Source: Rhodospirillales bacterium
GTDB lineage: Bacteria; Pseudomonadota; Alphaproteobacteria; Rhodospirillales; Defluviicoccaceae
Reading direction: 5' to 3'
NCBI GenBank assembly: GCA_016793925.1
Contig: JAEULH010000040.1
Coordinates: forward strand, 1 to 64,000
Length of the DNA stretch: 64,000 nt
Below, piece by piece: positions 36,881-44,958 of this stretch. The position numbers were made by a program, and so were the translations under genes. The notes under the pieces were generated by a model. The model was given only the letters and a program-made list of their open reading frames with translations, had not been told where the DNA came from and made no database searches. Every line of letters starts with the position of its first letter. The first letter of the stretch is position 1.

Positions 36881-37555
36881 TTATCGGGCCGGCACGCAAT
36901 CGAGCAGAGGACCGAGCTGACCGACCCGCCGCCCGATCACGCGCGCGTGGGCGGCGAGATAGGGCGATGGCGCGGACGGCGAGTACTCTCTCGGATTCGG
37001 CAGGACTACGGCGAGGCGCGCCGCCTGCATCGGCGTAAGCTCGCTTGCGGGGCGGGCGAAGAACCTCCTTGCCGCAGCTTCGGCGCCGTAGACGCCGGGA
37101 CCGAATTCGACGACGTTGAGATAGACCTCAAGAATGCGCGCTTTCGGCCAGAGCAGCTCGATTTGCCAGGTCAGCCAGGCCTCGATGAGCTTGCGGGCCG
37201 GATCCCGATCGGGCCACAGAAACAGGTTCTTCGCCGTTTGCATGGTGATCGTCGAGGCGCCGCGCGGGCGTTCGCCGGACAGCCAACGGTCAAGCTGACC
37301 GCTCAGTGCGATCAGATCGTAGCCGGCGTGCTCGCAGAACCGGTTGTCCTCGGCAGCGATGACCGCCCGGCCGAGATGGGGGCTGATCCGGTCGAGATCG
37401 CGCCACGCCTTCTCGATGGGCTCGCCTTCGGCGAGGCGGATGAGCATCAGGGGCGTTATCGGCGGATCGACGAAGCGGTAGGCGGCGATCAGAATCGTTG
37501 GCGTGATCAGGAGGACGGCCAGCGTGGCGAGAACCAGATTGCGCAGACGTCGCAT
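36881..37555 (-). CDS. mtgA: Monofunctional peptidoglycan glycosyltransferase
   Basis: A 224-residue GT51 enzyme that polymerises lipid II into glycan strands. An N-terminal membrane anchor (about 6-26) is followed by the catalytic domain with E69 in IAAEDNRFCEHAGYD, GASTITMQTAKNLFLWPDRD, and RKLIEAWLTWQIELLWPKAR. EVYLNVVEFGPGVYG completes the motif set. No transpeptidase domain is present, as expected for MtgA. A TPR protein gene lies 9 bp upstream on the same strand, which suggests co-transcription. Confidence 0.95.
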   Translation of the reverse strand: MRRLRNLVLATLAVLLITPTILIAAYRFVDPPITPLMLIRLAEGEPIEKAWRDLDRISPHLGRAVIAAEDNRFCEHAGYDLIALSGQLDRWLSGERPRGASTITMQTAKNLFLWPDRDPARKLIEAWLTWQIELLWPKARILEVYLNVVEFGPGVYGAEAAARRFFARPASELTPMQAARLAVVLPNPREYSPSAPSPYLAAHARVIGRRVGQLGPLLDCVPAR

Positions 37556-37564
37556 GCGCCGGCG

Positions 37565-38107
37565 TCAGTGGATCGTGATCGGCTGCGCACGCTTCAGTTC
37601 TTCAACCGCGATGCGAACGGCGACGAGGCGCGGGTTGATCCTGAGCGCGACCTCGAAAGCGATCCGGGCCGAGGTCGGATCGCCGTTGCGCAGACAGATC
37701 TGGGCGAAGCCGGCGATGGCGCCGAAGTGGCGCGGTTCCAGCGCCAGCGTTCTCGCGATGGCGGCAACGCTGTCGTCATCGCGGCGACGCAGAAAGTCCA
37801 GGGTCGCTCGTTTGTTCCAGGCCTCGGCGTAGTCCGGCGCACGCGCGAGGAGCGTCGAGAGGATGCTTTCCGCCCTCTCGTACTCGTTCGAGGCAGTGGC
37901 CGCGATCACCGCGTTCAGTATCGCCGCGAGCTCCGGATCGCTGTGGCTTATCCACGTTTCCCAAATCTCGTCTTCGATCGTGAAGCCGGCCGGGTCGTCG
38001 GCCGCGGCGCGCAGTCGGCGAAACAGCGCGTCCAGCTTGAGCGGAAGGCTCGCCGCCGGCTTCCGCCGGTCGAAGTCGAGGACGAGCGCAAGCGTTTCAT
38101 CGTACAT
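37565..38107 (-). CDS. Tetratricopeptide-repeat protein
   Basis: A 180-residue helical protein. Residues about 75-175 form roughly three TPR units, for example YERAESILSTLLARAPDYAE, DSVAAIARTLALEPRHFGAI and PTSARIAFEVALRINPRLVA. The N-terminal part (LPLKLDALFRRLRAAADDPAG) is also helical. There is no clear signal peptide. TPRs mediate protein contacts. The gene is 9 bp from mtgA, so a link to cell-wall synthesis is possible but unproven. It is divergent from flgB. Confidence 0.8.
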   Translation of the reverse strand: MYDETLALVLDFDRRKPAASLPLKLDALFRRLRAAADDPAGFTIEDEIWETWISHSDPELAAILNAVIAATASNEYERAESILSTLLARAPDYAEAWNKRATLDFLRRRDDDSVAAIARTLALEPRHFGAIAGFAQICLRNGDPTSARIAFEVALRINPRLVAVRIAVEELKRAQPITIH

Positions 38108-38226
38108 GGACCGGCCTTTCGCGGAGGATCGAGGCGACGCGAGCCCCCTCGATCCCGTTCACTCCATGTTAAGCCACGGGCGCGGATACTGCCCCGCGAC
38201 GAAAACTGCAATGGCCGAGTGGCCGC

Positions 38227-38625
38227 ATGGATGCCGCGCAGCCCGATCTTCTTCATGCCATAAAGCGGCGCATGGCCTGGCTTGGCCAGCGTCAAGCCGT
38301 TCTCGCGCGCAACGTCGCCAATGCCGACACCCCGGACTATCGCCCGCGCGACCTCCGGCCGTTCGCCCCATCCGCCACGGGCAAAGTGCCGTCGCCGGTC
38401 GCGATGACGGCAACGGAACCCGGCCATCTTCCCGGCCGCCGCCGCGCCGGCGGTTACGCCGAGCAGGTCGAGCGCAATCCCTACGAGACCGCGCCGGCCG
38501 GCAACGCGGTCGTCCTCGAGGAGCAGATGGCCAAGCTCAATCAGACGGCCATCTCGCATCGGCTGGCGAGCGAGCTGTACCGCAAGCACCTCGCGATGAT
38601 CAACACCGCCGTCGGTCGCCGCTGA
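38227..38625 (+). CDS. flgB: Flagellar basal-body rod protein FlgB
   Basis: A 132-residue proximal rod protein. The N-terminal motif ARNVANADTPDYRPRDL is diagnostic of rod/hook axial proteins, and the C-terminal helix (ISHRLASELYRKHLAMINTA) forms the coiled part of the rod. It is exported by the flagellar type III system and assembles on the MS ring. It opens the cluster flgB-flgC-fliE-fliQ-fliR-flhB, transcribed away from the mtgA/TPR pair. Confidence 0.95.
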   Translation: MDAAQPDLLHAIKRRMAWLGQRQAVLARNVANADTPDYRPRDLRPFAPSATGKVPSPVAMTATEPGHLPGRRRAGGYAEQVERNPYETAPAGNAVVLEEQMAKLNQTAISHRLASELYRKHLAMINTAVGRR

Positions 38626-38665
38626 GGCCCCGAGCGGCTCGGGGGAACGACGGGAAGGAGCGAGT

Positions 38666-39076
38666 ATGGACGATGTTCTCAGAACGCTGCGAATTTCGGC
38701 CGCGGGCATGCGGACCCAGGGAACGCGCCTGAGGGTCATCGCCGAGAACGTCGCCAACGCCGACTCCCTGCCGACGGCGCCGGGCGAAGCGCCGTACCGG
38801 CGCAAGACCGTCACGTTCAAGAACGAATTGGACCGCGCAACCGGGGTGGAACTCGTTGAGGTCGACCGCATCGGCACCGACGCCTCGGCCTTTCCGCGGC
38901 GCTACCAGCCCGGCCATCCCGCCGCCGACGCCGGCGGCTACGTGCTGACGCCCAACGTCAGCACGCTGATCGAGATGTCGGACATGCGCGAGGCGGAGCG
39001 GTCGTACGAGGCCAATCTCAATGTGATCAGGTCGTCGAAGACCATGCTGAACGAAATCATCGACGTTCTGCGCTAG
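38666..39076 (+). CDS. flgC: Flagellar basal-body rod protein FlgC
   Basis: A 136-residue proximal rod protein of standard length. It has the axial N-terminus LRISAAGMRTQGTRLRVIAE, NVANADSLPTAPGEAPYRRK and the C-terminal VLTPNVSTLIEMSDMREAER followed by a helix. A GGAAGGAGCGAGT stretch before the ATG is a good ribosome-binding site. It forms the rod with FlgB, FlgF and FlgG. Confidence 0.96.
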   Translation: MDDVLRTLRISAAGMRTQGTRLRVIAENVANADSLPTAPGEAPYRRKTVTFKNELDRATGVELVEVDRIGTDASAFPRRYQPGHPAADAGGYVLTPNVSTLIEMSDMREAERSYEANLNVIRSSKTMLNEIIDVLR

Positions 39077-39143
39077 CCGGTCTGCAGCAATGCCGTCGCT
39101 CGCGGATCGGCCGCGGCCGGCGACGGCTGAACGGGGGAAAATC

Positions 39144-39467
39144 ATGTCGGAAACGATCAGCAACCTTGTCGGCGCAGCCGCAGCCTACGCCCGAGCCCGC
39201 ATCGGCCCAGGCGGCGGCGGAGAGGCGGCCACGGGTGGCGCAACTGCGCAAACAGGCTTCGCTGCGCTCGTTCGCAGCGCGCTCGCCGGCGCCGTTGCCA
39301 GCGGTCATGCCGCCGAGAATCTGTCGCTGGCCGCGGTGGCCGATCGCGCCGACCTGACGCAGGTCGTGACCGCCGTCGCCGAGGCCGAGACGGTGCTCAA
39401 CACCGTCGTCGCCGTCCGCGATCGGGTGGTCGAGGCGTACAAGGACATCATGCGGATGCCGATCTGA
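39144..39467 (+). CDS. fliE: Flagellar hook-basal body protein FliE
   Basis: A 107-residue FliE, the adaptor between the MS ring and the rod. The C-terminal half shows the family pattern LTQVVTAVAEAETVLNTVVA followed by RDRVVEAYKDIMRMPI. The ATG at 39144 follows an ACGGGGGAAAATC ribosome-binding site; the frame is open 18 codons further upstream but this is less likely coding. It sits between flgC and fliQ as usual in this phylum. Confidence 0.93.
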   Translation: MSETISNLVGAAAAYARARIGPGGGGEAATGGATAQTGFAALVRSALAGAVASGHAAENLSLAAVADRADLTQVVTAVAEAETVLNTVVAVRDRVVEAYKDIMRMPI

Positions 39468-39548
39468 ACGCAATTTGTCCAATCCTGGCGACCGTCTGGA
39501 TCGTCGGATGTTGCCGCGTCGGATATGTCCAGGTCAAAGGGCGCGCCC

Positions 39549-39815
39549 ATGAACGAGCTTGATGTCCTCGCCGTTGGCCGCGAGGCGATGATCGTCATCC
39601 TCAAGATCGCCGGCCCGGCGATGCTGGCCGGCATGGTCGTCGGCGTCATCGTCGCGCTTTTTCAGGCGCTGACGTCCATCCAGGAGCAGACGCTCACCTT
39701 CGTGCCGAAGATCGTCGTCATGATGGCGACGATCGTCGTCTTCCTGCCCTTCATGATGACGGCGCTGCTCGAATTTACCCGGACCCTGTTCGACCGCGCG
39801 ATCGGGCTCGGCTGA
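39549..39815 (+). CDS. fliQ: Flagellar export apparatus protein FliQ
   Basis: An 88-residue membrane protein with two hydrophobic helices, the standard length for FliQ. The motifs LKIAGPAMLAGMVVGVIVAL and ALTSIQEQTLTFVPKIVVMM are conserved. FliQ forms the export gate with FliP and FliR. The ATG at 39549 fits the family; the frame is open eight codons upstream. The stop lies five bases before the GTG of fliR. Confidence 0.95.
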   Translation: MNELDVLAVGREAMIVILKIAGPAMLAGMVVGVIVALFQALTSIQEQTLTFVPKIVVMMATIVVFLPFMMTALLEFTRTLFDRAIGLG

Positions 39816-39820
39816 CGGCG

Positions 39821-40582
39821 GTGCTCGAAGCCCTGACGGTTGCCGAAACGTACGGCTACCTTCTTGTCTTCGCTCGCATCGGCGCAGCCCTTGCGCTGTT
39901 GCCGGGCTTCAGCGCCGAATACGTCAGCGTGCGCATCCGTCTGATCTTCGCCCTGGCTCTGACGTTCGTCGTCAAGCCCATCGTCGCCGACGCGCTGCCG
40001 ATCATGCCGGCGACCGTCGTCGGCCTGGCGCTGCTCATCGCCGCCGAGATCACCATCGGCGCCTTCATCGCGGTGATCGCGCGCATCGTCGTCGCCGCCC
40101 TGCATATCGCCGGCACGTTCATGGCCTACTTCTCGTCGCTGGCCAACGCGATGGTGCACGATACGGTCGCCGACCAGCAGAGCGCGACCCTCGCCGGGTT
40201 CCTCGGCACGCTGGGCCTGGTGCTGGTCTTCGTGACCGACCTGCATCACCTCATGATCCGCGCGGTGGTGATGAGCTATGCGCGCTTCCCGCCGGGCATG
40301 GCCCTGCCAAGCGGCGACATCGCCGAGGCCGTCGCCCGCGCCGTCGCCGGCAGCATGGTCATCGGCCTGCAACTCTCGGCGCCACTGCTGGTCGTAGCCC
40401 TTGTCTACAACATCGGCCTCGGCGTCATCGGCCGCCTCATGCCACAACTACCCGTATTCTTCTTTGGCCTGCCACTGCAAATATCCTTCCAAATCTGGGC
40501 GATTGCGCTTACTATTTCGGGCATAATGATCATCTTCATCAACCGCTTCGGCGACGTCTTGCTGCCCTTTGCAACGCCGTGA
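39821..40582 (+). CDS. fliR: Flagellar export apparatus protein FliR
   Basis: A 253-residue polytopic membrane protein of normal length. It shows FARIGAALALLPGFSAEYVS near the N-terminus and a C-terminal LPVFFFGLPLQISFQIWAIA segment. It assembles with FliP and FliQ in the export gate. The start is a GTG at 39821, five bases after the fliQ stop. FliP is not in this cluster. Confidence 0.95.
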   Translation: MLEALTVAETYGYLLVFARIGAALALLPGFSAEYVSVRIRLIFALALTFVVKPIVADALPIMPATVVGLALLIAAEITIGAFIAVIARIVVAALHIAGTFMAYFSSLANAMVHDTVADQQSATLAGFLGTLGLVLVFVTDLHHLMIRAVVMSYARFPPGMALPSGDIAEAVARAVAGSMVIGLQLSAPLLVVALVYNIGLGVIGRLMPQLPVFFFGLPLQISFQIWAIALTISGIMIIFINRFGDVLLPFATP

Positions 40583-40656
40583 CCGGTGTGACCCGCCGCT
40601 CCTGATCGAGGGGACGCGGGGGATCGGCACGTCGCAACGCAGTCCGCGGGGGGCGG

Positions 40657-41592
40657 ATGGCAGAACAGGACAACGCGCAGAAGACCGAACGGCCGACGCC
40701 AAAGCGCCTCGAGCAGGCGCGCAAGCGCGGCGAGGTCGCAAGTTCTCAGGACGTCAAGAGCTGGGGTCTGCTTGCCGGCGGCTTGCTCGCGCTTATGCTG
40801 CTGGCGCCGATCGTGGCGGCGCTTGTCCTCGCCGCCGTCGCCGCCAACTTCGTGCAAAGCGGCCTGGTCTGGGCGCCGCAGAGGATCGCGCCGCAACTGT
40901 CGCGGATTTCGCCGGCCAGCGGCGCCAAGCGCCTGTTCTCAACGCGCGCCGTCGTCGAATTCGCCAAGGGACTGCTCAAGCTCGCCGCCGTTGCGACGAT
41001 TTGCGCGGCCATCGCCCGTTTGCTCTTCGCCGACATCGCCGTTTTGCCGGCGCTTCCCGTTGCCGCACTGCTTGAGCGGGTCGACAAGGTCGCAATCTGG
41101 TTGCCGGCGGGAGCCCTCGCCGCGCTGACGCTCATCGCCGGCCTCGATTTCGCCTACCAGCGCTTCGCCTTCCTCAAACAGATGCGCATGACCCGCCAGG
41201 AGGTGCGCGACGAGATCAAGCAGGCGGAGGGCGATCCGCACATCAAGTCGCGGATCCGTCGCCTGCGCGCCGAGCGGGCGCGCCACCGGATGATGGCGGC
41301 CGTGCCGAACGCGGCGGTGGTGATCACCAACCCGACCCACTACGCCATCGCGCTCGCCTACGACATGGGGACGATGGCGGCGCCGAAGGTCGTCGCCAAG
41401 GGCGTCGACAGCCTGGCCCGGCGCATTCGCGATTTGGCCGAGGCCAACGAGGTGCCGGTGGTCGAGAACCCGCCTTTGGCGCGTGCCCTCTACGCCGCCG
41501 TCGACCTCGAAGAGGAGATCCCCGTGGAGCACTATCAGGCGGTGGCCAAGGTCATCGGATACGTCATGCGCCTCCGGGACCGGCGCGCTTGA
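40657..41592 (+). CDS. flhB: Flagellar export switch protein FlhB, internally shortened
   Basis: A 311-residue FlhB, the substrate-specificity switch of the flagellar export machine. The N-terminus KTERPTPKRLEQARKRGEVA is canonical, and the cytoplasmic domain has the self-cleavage motif N225-P-T-H228 in VVITNPTHYAIAL. The protein is about 45 residues shorter than usual. The loss lies between the first and second membrane helices, which appear merged into one hydrophobic segment (about 36-66), leaving three helices where four are expected. Everything else aligns with family landmarks, and the frame is intact. The stop overlaps the TTG of the downstream kinase. Confidence 0.92.
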   Translation: MAEQDNAQKTERPTPKRLEQARKRGEVASSQDVKSWGLLAGGLLALMLLAPIVAALVLAAVAANFVQSGLVWAPQRIAPQLSRISPASGAKRLFSTRAVVEFAKGLLKLAAVATICAAIARLLFADIAVLPALPVAALLERVDKVAIWLPAGALAALTLIAGLDFAYQRFAFLKQMRMTRQEVRDEIKQAEGDPHIKSRIRRLRAERARHRMMAAVPNAAVVITNPTHYAIALAYDMGTMAAPKVVAKGVDSLARRIRDLAEANEVPVVENPPLARALYAAVDLEEEIPVEHYQAVAKVIGYVMRLRDRRA

Positions 41593-43286
41593 GCGCCGCT
41601 TCGCCGCCGCCGGCGCGCGGTTTCGCGCTGGATTTCGTACGAAACGATGCATGGGACCTGCCCTCGGCGGGCCGGGCCGCGACCTTCGCGCGAGCGCCGG
41701 CGGGCCTCGCCGTGCTCGATCTCGCGGGCCGGATCGTCGACATCAACGCCGCGTTTCTGGAGATCCTCGGCGCCGACAGCGACGCCGCCATCGCCACTGC
41801 CTTCGTCGATCACGTCGCAGCGGACTGCGGCGGCGAGGTCAACAGGCGGCTGGCCAAGCTCGTCCTTGGCGGCGGCCGCAGGGCGCGGCTTGAGCGGGTC
41901 GCGCTGGCGCGGGATGGGAAAGGGGGGCGCGCGGTCCTGCTCGATGCGGCCGTCTTCGATCGCGACGGCGAACCCTGCGGCTTCATCCTCTCCGCCGCGG
42001 AGATGCCGCGGCTGCGGCCCGCCACCGACGCGGCGCTGGTTCAGGCGCAGAAAATGCAGGCGATCGGCCAGCTCGCCGGGGGCATCGCCCACGACTTCAA
42101 TAATCTGCTGACCGTCATCATCGGCTTCAGCGACCTGCTCCTGGCTCGGCACCCGGCGGGCGAACGGTCGCACGACGATCTGATGGAAATTCGCGGCAAC
42201 GCCGCCCGCGCAGCCTCTCTCGTGCGTCAGTTGCTGGCGTTCTCGCGTCAGCAGGCCTTGGCGCCGGTCATTCTCGACCCGGCCGCGGCGATCCGCGAGC
42301 TCTCGCACATGCTCGCACGCCTGCTCGGGCCGAGCATCACGCTGCGCATCGAGGCCGACGGGACGCCCGTGCGGATCCGCGCCGACGCCGTCCAGCTCGA
42401 CCAGGTGATCGTCAACCTGGCGGTCAACGCCCGCGACGCCATGGTCGACGGCGGCGTGCTCACGATCAGGACGGGCGTCGAACGCATCGCCGCGGCACGC
42501 GAGGTCGGGGCCGATGTCATGCCTGCGGGCGACTACGCCTGTATCCGCGTCTCCGACACCGGCGTCGGCATCTCGAGCCAGATCATCGCCAGGATCTTCG
42601 AGCCGTTCTTTACGACCAAGGCGGCGGGCGAGGGCACCGGGTTGGGACTTGCCACCGTCTACGGAATCGTCCGCCAGAGTGAGGGCTACATTGTCGTGGA
42701 CAGCGCGGCGGGGCAGGGGACGACGTTCAGCATCTATCTCCCGCCCGTTGCGGCCGAAGCGGCGGTGGGCGACGAGGCCGGAGCCGTGACCCAATGGCTC
42801 GATCCGGCCCCTTCGCCGGCGCGGCAACCCGAGCCGCAGGCGCTGCCGGCAAACGCGGCGACGGTGCTGCTCGTCGACGATGAGCCGGGGGTCCGCGCCT
42901 TCGCGGCCAGGGCGCTGCGCCGGACCGGTTACCGCGTCCTCGAAGCCGGCGACGGGGAAGCGGCGCTGGCGCTCCTGCAAAGCGAACCGGGTCCTGTCGA
43001 TCTCCTTGTCACCGACGTCGTCATGCCGGGAATGGACGGGCACACGCTCATGCGGCTGCTGGGCGAGAGCATGTCCGACCTCGCCGTGGTCTTCATGTCC
43101 GGCTACGCCGAAGGCGTGCTCGGCGGCGGCGATGGCGCGATCGTCCGCCGCTTCCTGATGAAGCCGTTTACCTTGTCGGAACTGATCGCCAGAGTTGGCG
43201 AGACGCTTGCAGAGCGGCGGCAGCGGCAGGCGGGGCAAGCGCGCGCCGCGCTTGCCGAGGGAAATGCATCCGCCGAGCCGGGGTGA
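41589..43286 (+). CDS. cckA: CckA-like hybrid histidine kinase without a membrane region
   Basis: A 565-residue hybrid kinase. A PAS-like domain spans about 30-145. The HisKA domain has H168 in [20 protein letters not shown], a pattern that is characteristic of CckA. A HATPase domain follows ([31 protein letters not shown]), then a receiver with D476 in [13 protein letters not shown]. CckA drives the ChpT-CtrA phosphorelay that controls the cell cycle and motility in alphaproteobacteria. Typical CckA proteins have N-terminal membrane helices; none is seen here. The start is a TTG overlapping the flhB stop, so expression is tied to the flagellar genes. The flhB-cckA order supports the name. 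Confidence 0.85.
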   Translation: MSAASPPPARGFALDFVRNDAWDLPSAGRAATFARAPAGLAVLDLAGRIVDINAAFLEILGADSDAAIATAFVDHVAADCGGEVNRRLAKLVLGGGRRARLERVALARDGKGGRAVLLDAAVFDRDGEPCGFILSAAEMPRLRPATDAALVQAQKMQAIGQLAGGIAHDFNNLLTVIIGFSDLLLARHPAGERSHDDLMEIRGNAARAASLVRQLLAFSRQQALAPVILDPAAAIRELSHMLARLLGPSITLRIEADGTPVRIRADAVQLDQVIVNLAVNARDAMVDGGVLTIRTGVERIAAAREVGADVMPAGDYACIRVSDTGVGISSQIIARIFEPFFTTKAAGEGTGLGLATVYGIVRQSEGYIVVDSAAGQGTTFSIYLPPVAAEAAVGDEAGAVTQWLDPAPSPARQPEPQALPANAATVLLVDDEPGVRAFAARALRRTGYRVLEAGDGEAALALLQSEPGPVDLLVTDVVMPGMDGHTLMRLLGESMSDLAVVFMSGYAEGVLGGGDGAIVRRFLMKPFTLSELIARVGETLAERRQRQAGQARAALAEGNASAEPG

Positions 43287-43318
43287 TTCCGAAGGAGGTC
43301 AAGGCCGCGCCCTGCTCC

Positions 43319-43336
43319 AAGGGCGATCGGCCCTTT
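43319..43336. terminator. Short hairpin between convergent genes
   Basis: AAGGGC and GCCCTT enclose GATCG and are followed by TTC, in the 50-bp gap between the convergent cckA-like and LuxR-type genes. The stem is short and the T-run weak, so it may be only a partial terminator. Confidence 0.4.
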
Positions 43337-44698
43337 CTACGTCAGTGGGATCGTCGCCGGGCCGGTGACGAGCAGCCGGACGAGTTCGGCCTGTCGATCG
43401 CAGCCGGTCTTGTCGAACACCTGCTTGAGGTGCTTGCGCACGGTCTCGTAGACGAGGCCAAGGCTCTCGGCGGTCGCGTCGAGCTTGTAGCCCTGGGCCA
43501 GCAAGGCGACGACCCGCGCTTCCGCGCGGCTCAGGCCATAAAGCTGGCGCAGCCGCCGCTGGTCGATCTCCATCGGCCTGTCGGGATCGCCGATGAACAG
43601 CATCGCGCTCGGCCCGTCGCCTTCGCTGTAGCCCTCATTGCCGCCAAGCGGGGCGAGCAGGCAGGTCAGCGGTCGCAGGCCGGGTTTGCGCGGTACGGCG
43701 AACGCGCTCAGGGCGTCGCCGCCGCTGTCGCGCAGGTCGCTCATCGCGTCGGCGACAGCGCGGCCCAGCCGCGGCGGGCGCGCCGCCGACTGGGCGCGAC
43801 GCACGGTCTCCTGGTAGGCGCGGACGTTCTCGCCTTCGATGATCTGCCGCGCGATCCTGTTGGCGGCGGTGATCGCGCCGGCGCCGTCGACGAATGCGAC
43901 GCCGATGGGAACGACGTCGAGGGCGTCGAATGCGACCTGATGGAAGAACTGCGCCCGGCGCAGCGCCCGGCCGGCGCGGATCCCGCGTTGGACGGCGGGA
44001 ATGAGGCGGCCAAGGAGCGCCGCGTCGTCTTCGCCGAAGCCGTCCTTGCCGGTGGCGCGCAGAAAGTGGATCCGGGTGACGACGCCGTCGGCATTGTCGA
44101 CAACGCCGCAAAGCGGCGCGAGGAACCCCTGTTCCTGCACCCACGTCAGCCACGCGCGCCCGCCGTTCAATGCGGAGCCGCCGTCGCTGCCGTCGTTGAT
44201 GGCGACGGTGCCGGGCTGCGCTGCCGCTTCCTTGACGTCCGGTCGCGCCGACTGCGGGTCCTGCGGCCATTCGTATGCCTCGGTACCGTCTGCCGTCATT
44301 CCGACACAGTGCAGAATATGGCCACTGCCGGTGGCGGCGTCGTGCTCGGCGAGAACGACGGCGTCGGCGTCGAGGATGGCGCACAAGCCGGCCAGCGCCT
44401 TGGGCCACAGCTTGGGATCGACCGCGGCGTCATAGGCCTGAGACGCGGCGTCAAGAAGACTGAACTCGCGCTCTTCGAGCAGAGGCGGGGTCCTCGGATC
44501 GACGAGAATCGCCGGCCGCGACGCAACCGGGTTCGACCGTCGCTGCCCGCCCTCGGTGATCAGATAGACAAGGTTGCTTCTGCGGTCGACGACGACGCGT
44601 CGATCTTTCCCGCAACGGCGGTCGGTTCCCGACCGTCGATTCATCGTCTCCCGGCGTTCCTCGCCGGCGCGGCGCTCCCCAAGCGATCCAGTCGTCAT
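43337..44698 (-). CDS. LuxR-family regulator with basic N-terminal repeats and PAS-like region
   Basis: A 453-residue protein. The first 55 residues are very basic, with repeats of the form RRxGxDRR (RRSGTDRR, CGKDRR, VVDRR). A central region of about 80-380 includes a PAS-like fold (DVVPIGVAFVDGAGAITAAN). The C-terminal LuxR helix-turn-helix (about 390-445) reads LSRAEARVVALLAQGYKLDATAESLG over two helices, followed by TVRKHLKQVFDKTGCDRQAELV. There is no receiver domain, so a ligand or PAS signal probably controls it. It is divergent from recA across a 260-bp region with three CATTTGGG boxes, plausible binding sites. The signal and targets are unknown. Confidence 0.82.
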   Translation of the reverse strand: MTTGSLGERRAGEERRETMNRRSGTDRRCGKDRRVVVDRRSNLVYLITEGGQRRSNPVASRPAILVDPRTPPLLEEREFSLLDAASQAYDAAVDPKLWPKALAGLCAILDADAVVLAEHDAATGSGHILHCVGMTADGTEAYEWPQDPQSARPDVKEAAAQPGTVAINDGSDGGSALNGGRAWLTWVQEQGFLAPLCGVVDNADGVVTRIHFLRATGKDGFGEDDAALLGRLIPAVQRGIRAGRALRRAQFFHQVAFDALDVVPIGVAFVDGAGAITAANRIARQIIEGENVRAYQETVRRAQSAARPPRLGRAVADAMSDLRDSGGDALSAFAVPRKPGLRPLTCLLAPLGGNEGYSEGDGPSAMLFIGDPDRPMEIDQRRLRQLYGLSRAEARVVALLAQGYKLDATAESLGLVYETVRKHLKQVFDKTGCDRQAELVRLLVTGPATIPLT

Positions 44699-44781
44699 CG
44701 AATCCTCGTTGCATTGCGATTTCTGCTTAGGCCGGGCGACGGCGTGGCGAACGGCATGCCGGTCGGCCCCCCATCCCAGCC

Positions 44782-44909
44782 CCCAAATGAGTACACGTTA
44801 ACATCAGCACCTGCAATCGGCGCGACTAACCCATTTGGGTATTAAAAAGGCGAGAAAGATCAATGGGTTGCCGGGATCATTTGGGCTAACTCGGCAAAAT
44901 CTGTAATCT
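44782..44909. promoter_or_regulatory. Three CATTTGGG boxes and a candidate recA promoter
   Basis: CATTTGGG occurs at 44832-44839 and 44878-44885 on the plus strand and at 44782-44789 on the minus strand (CCCAAATG). The middle copy lies in the inverted repeat ACCCA-TT-TGGGT. The last overlaps TTGGGC (44881-44886), which with TAATCT (44904-44909) at 17 bp could be the recA promoter. No GTTC-N7-GTTC LexA box of alphaproteobacterial type is present between the two genes. Confidence 0.4.
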
Positions 44910-44958
44910 TGCCGCCATTGTCAGTCGATACGAGCTGTGAAATAAGGGTGATCAGTGC

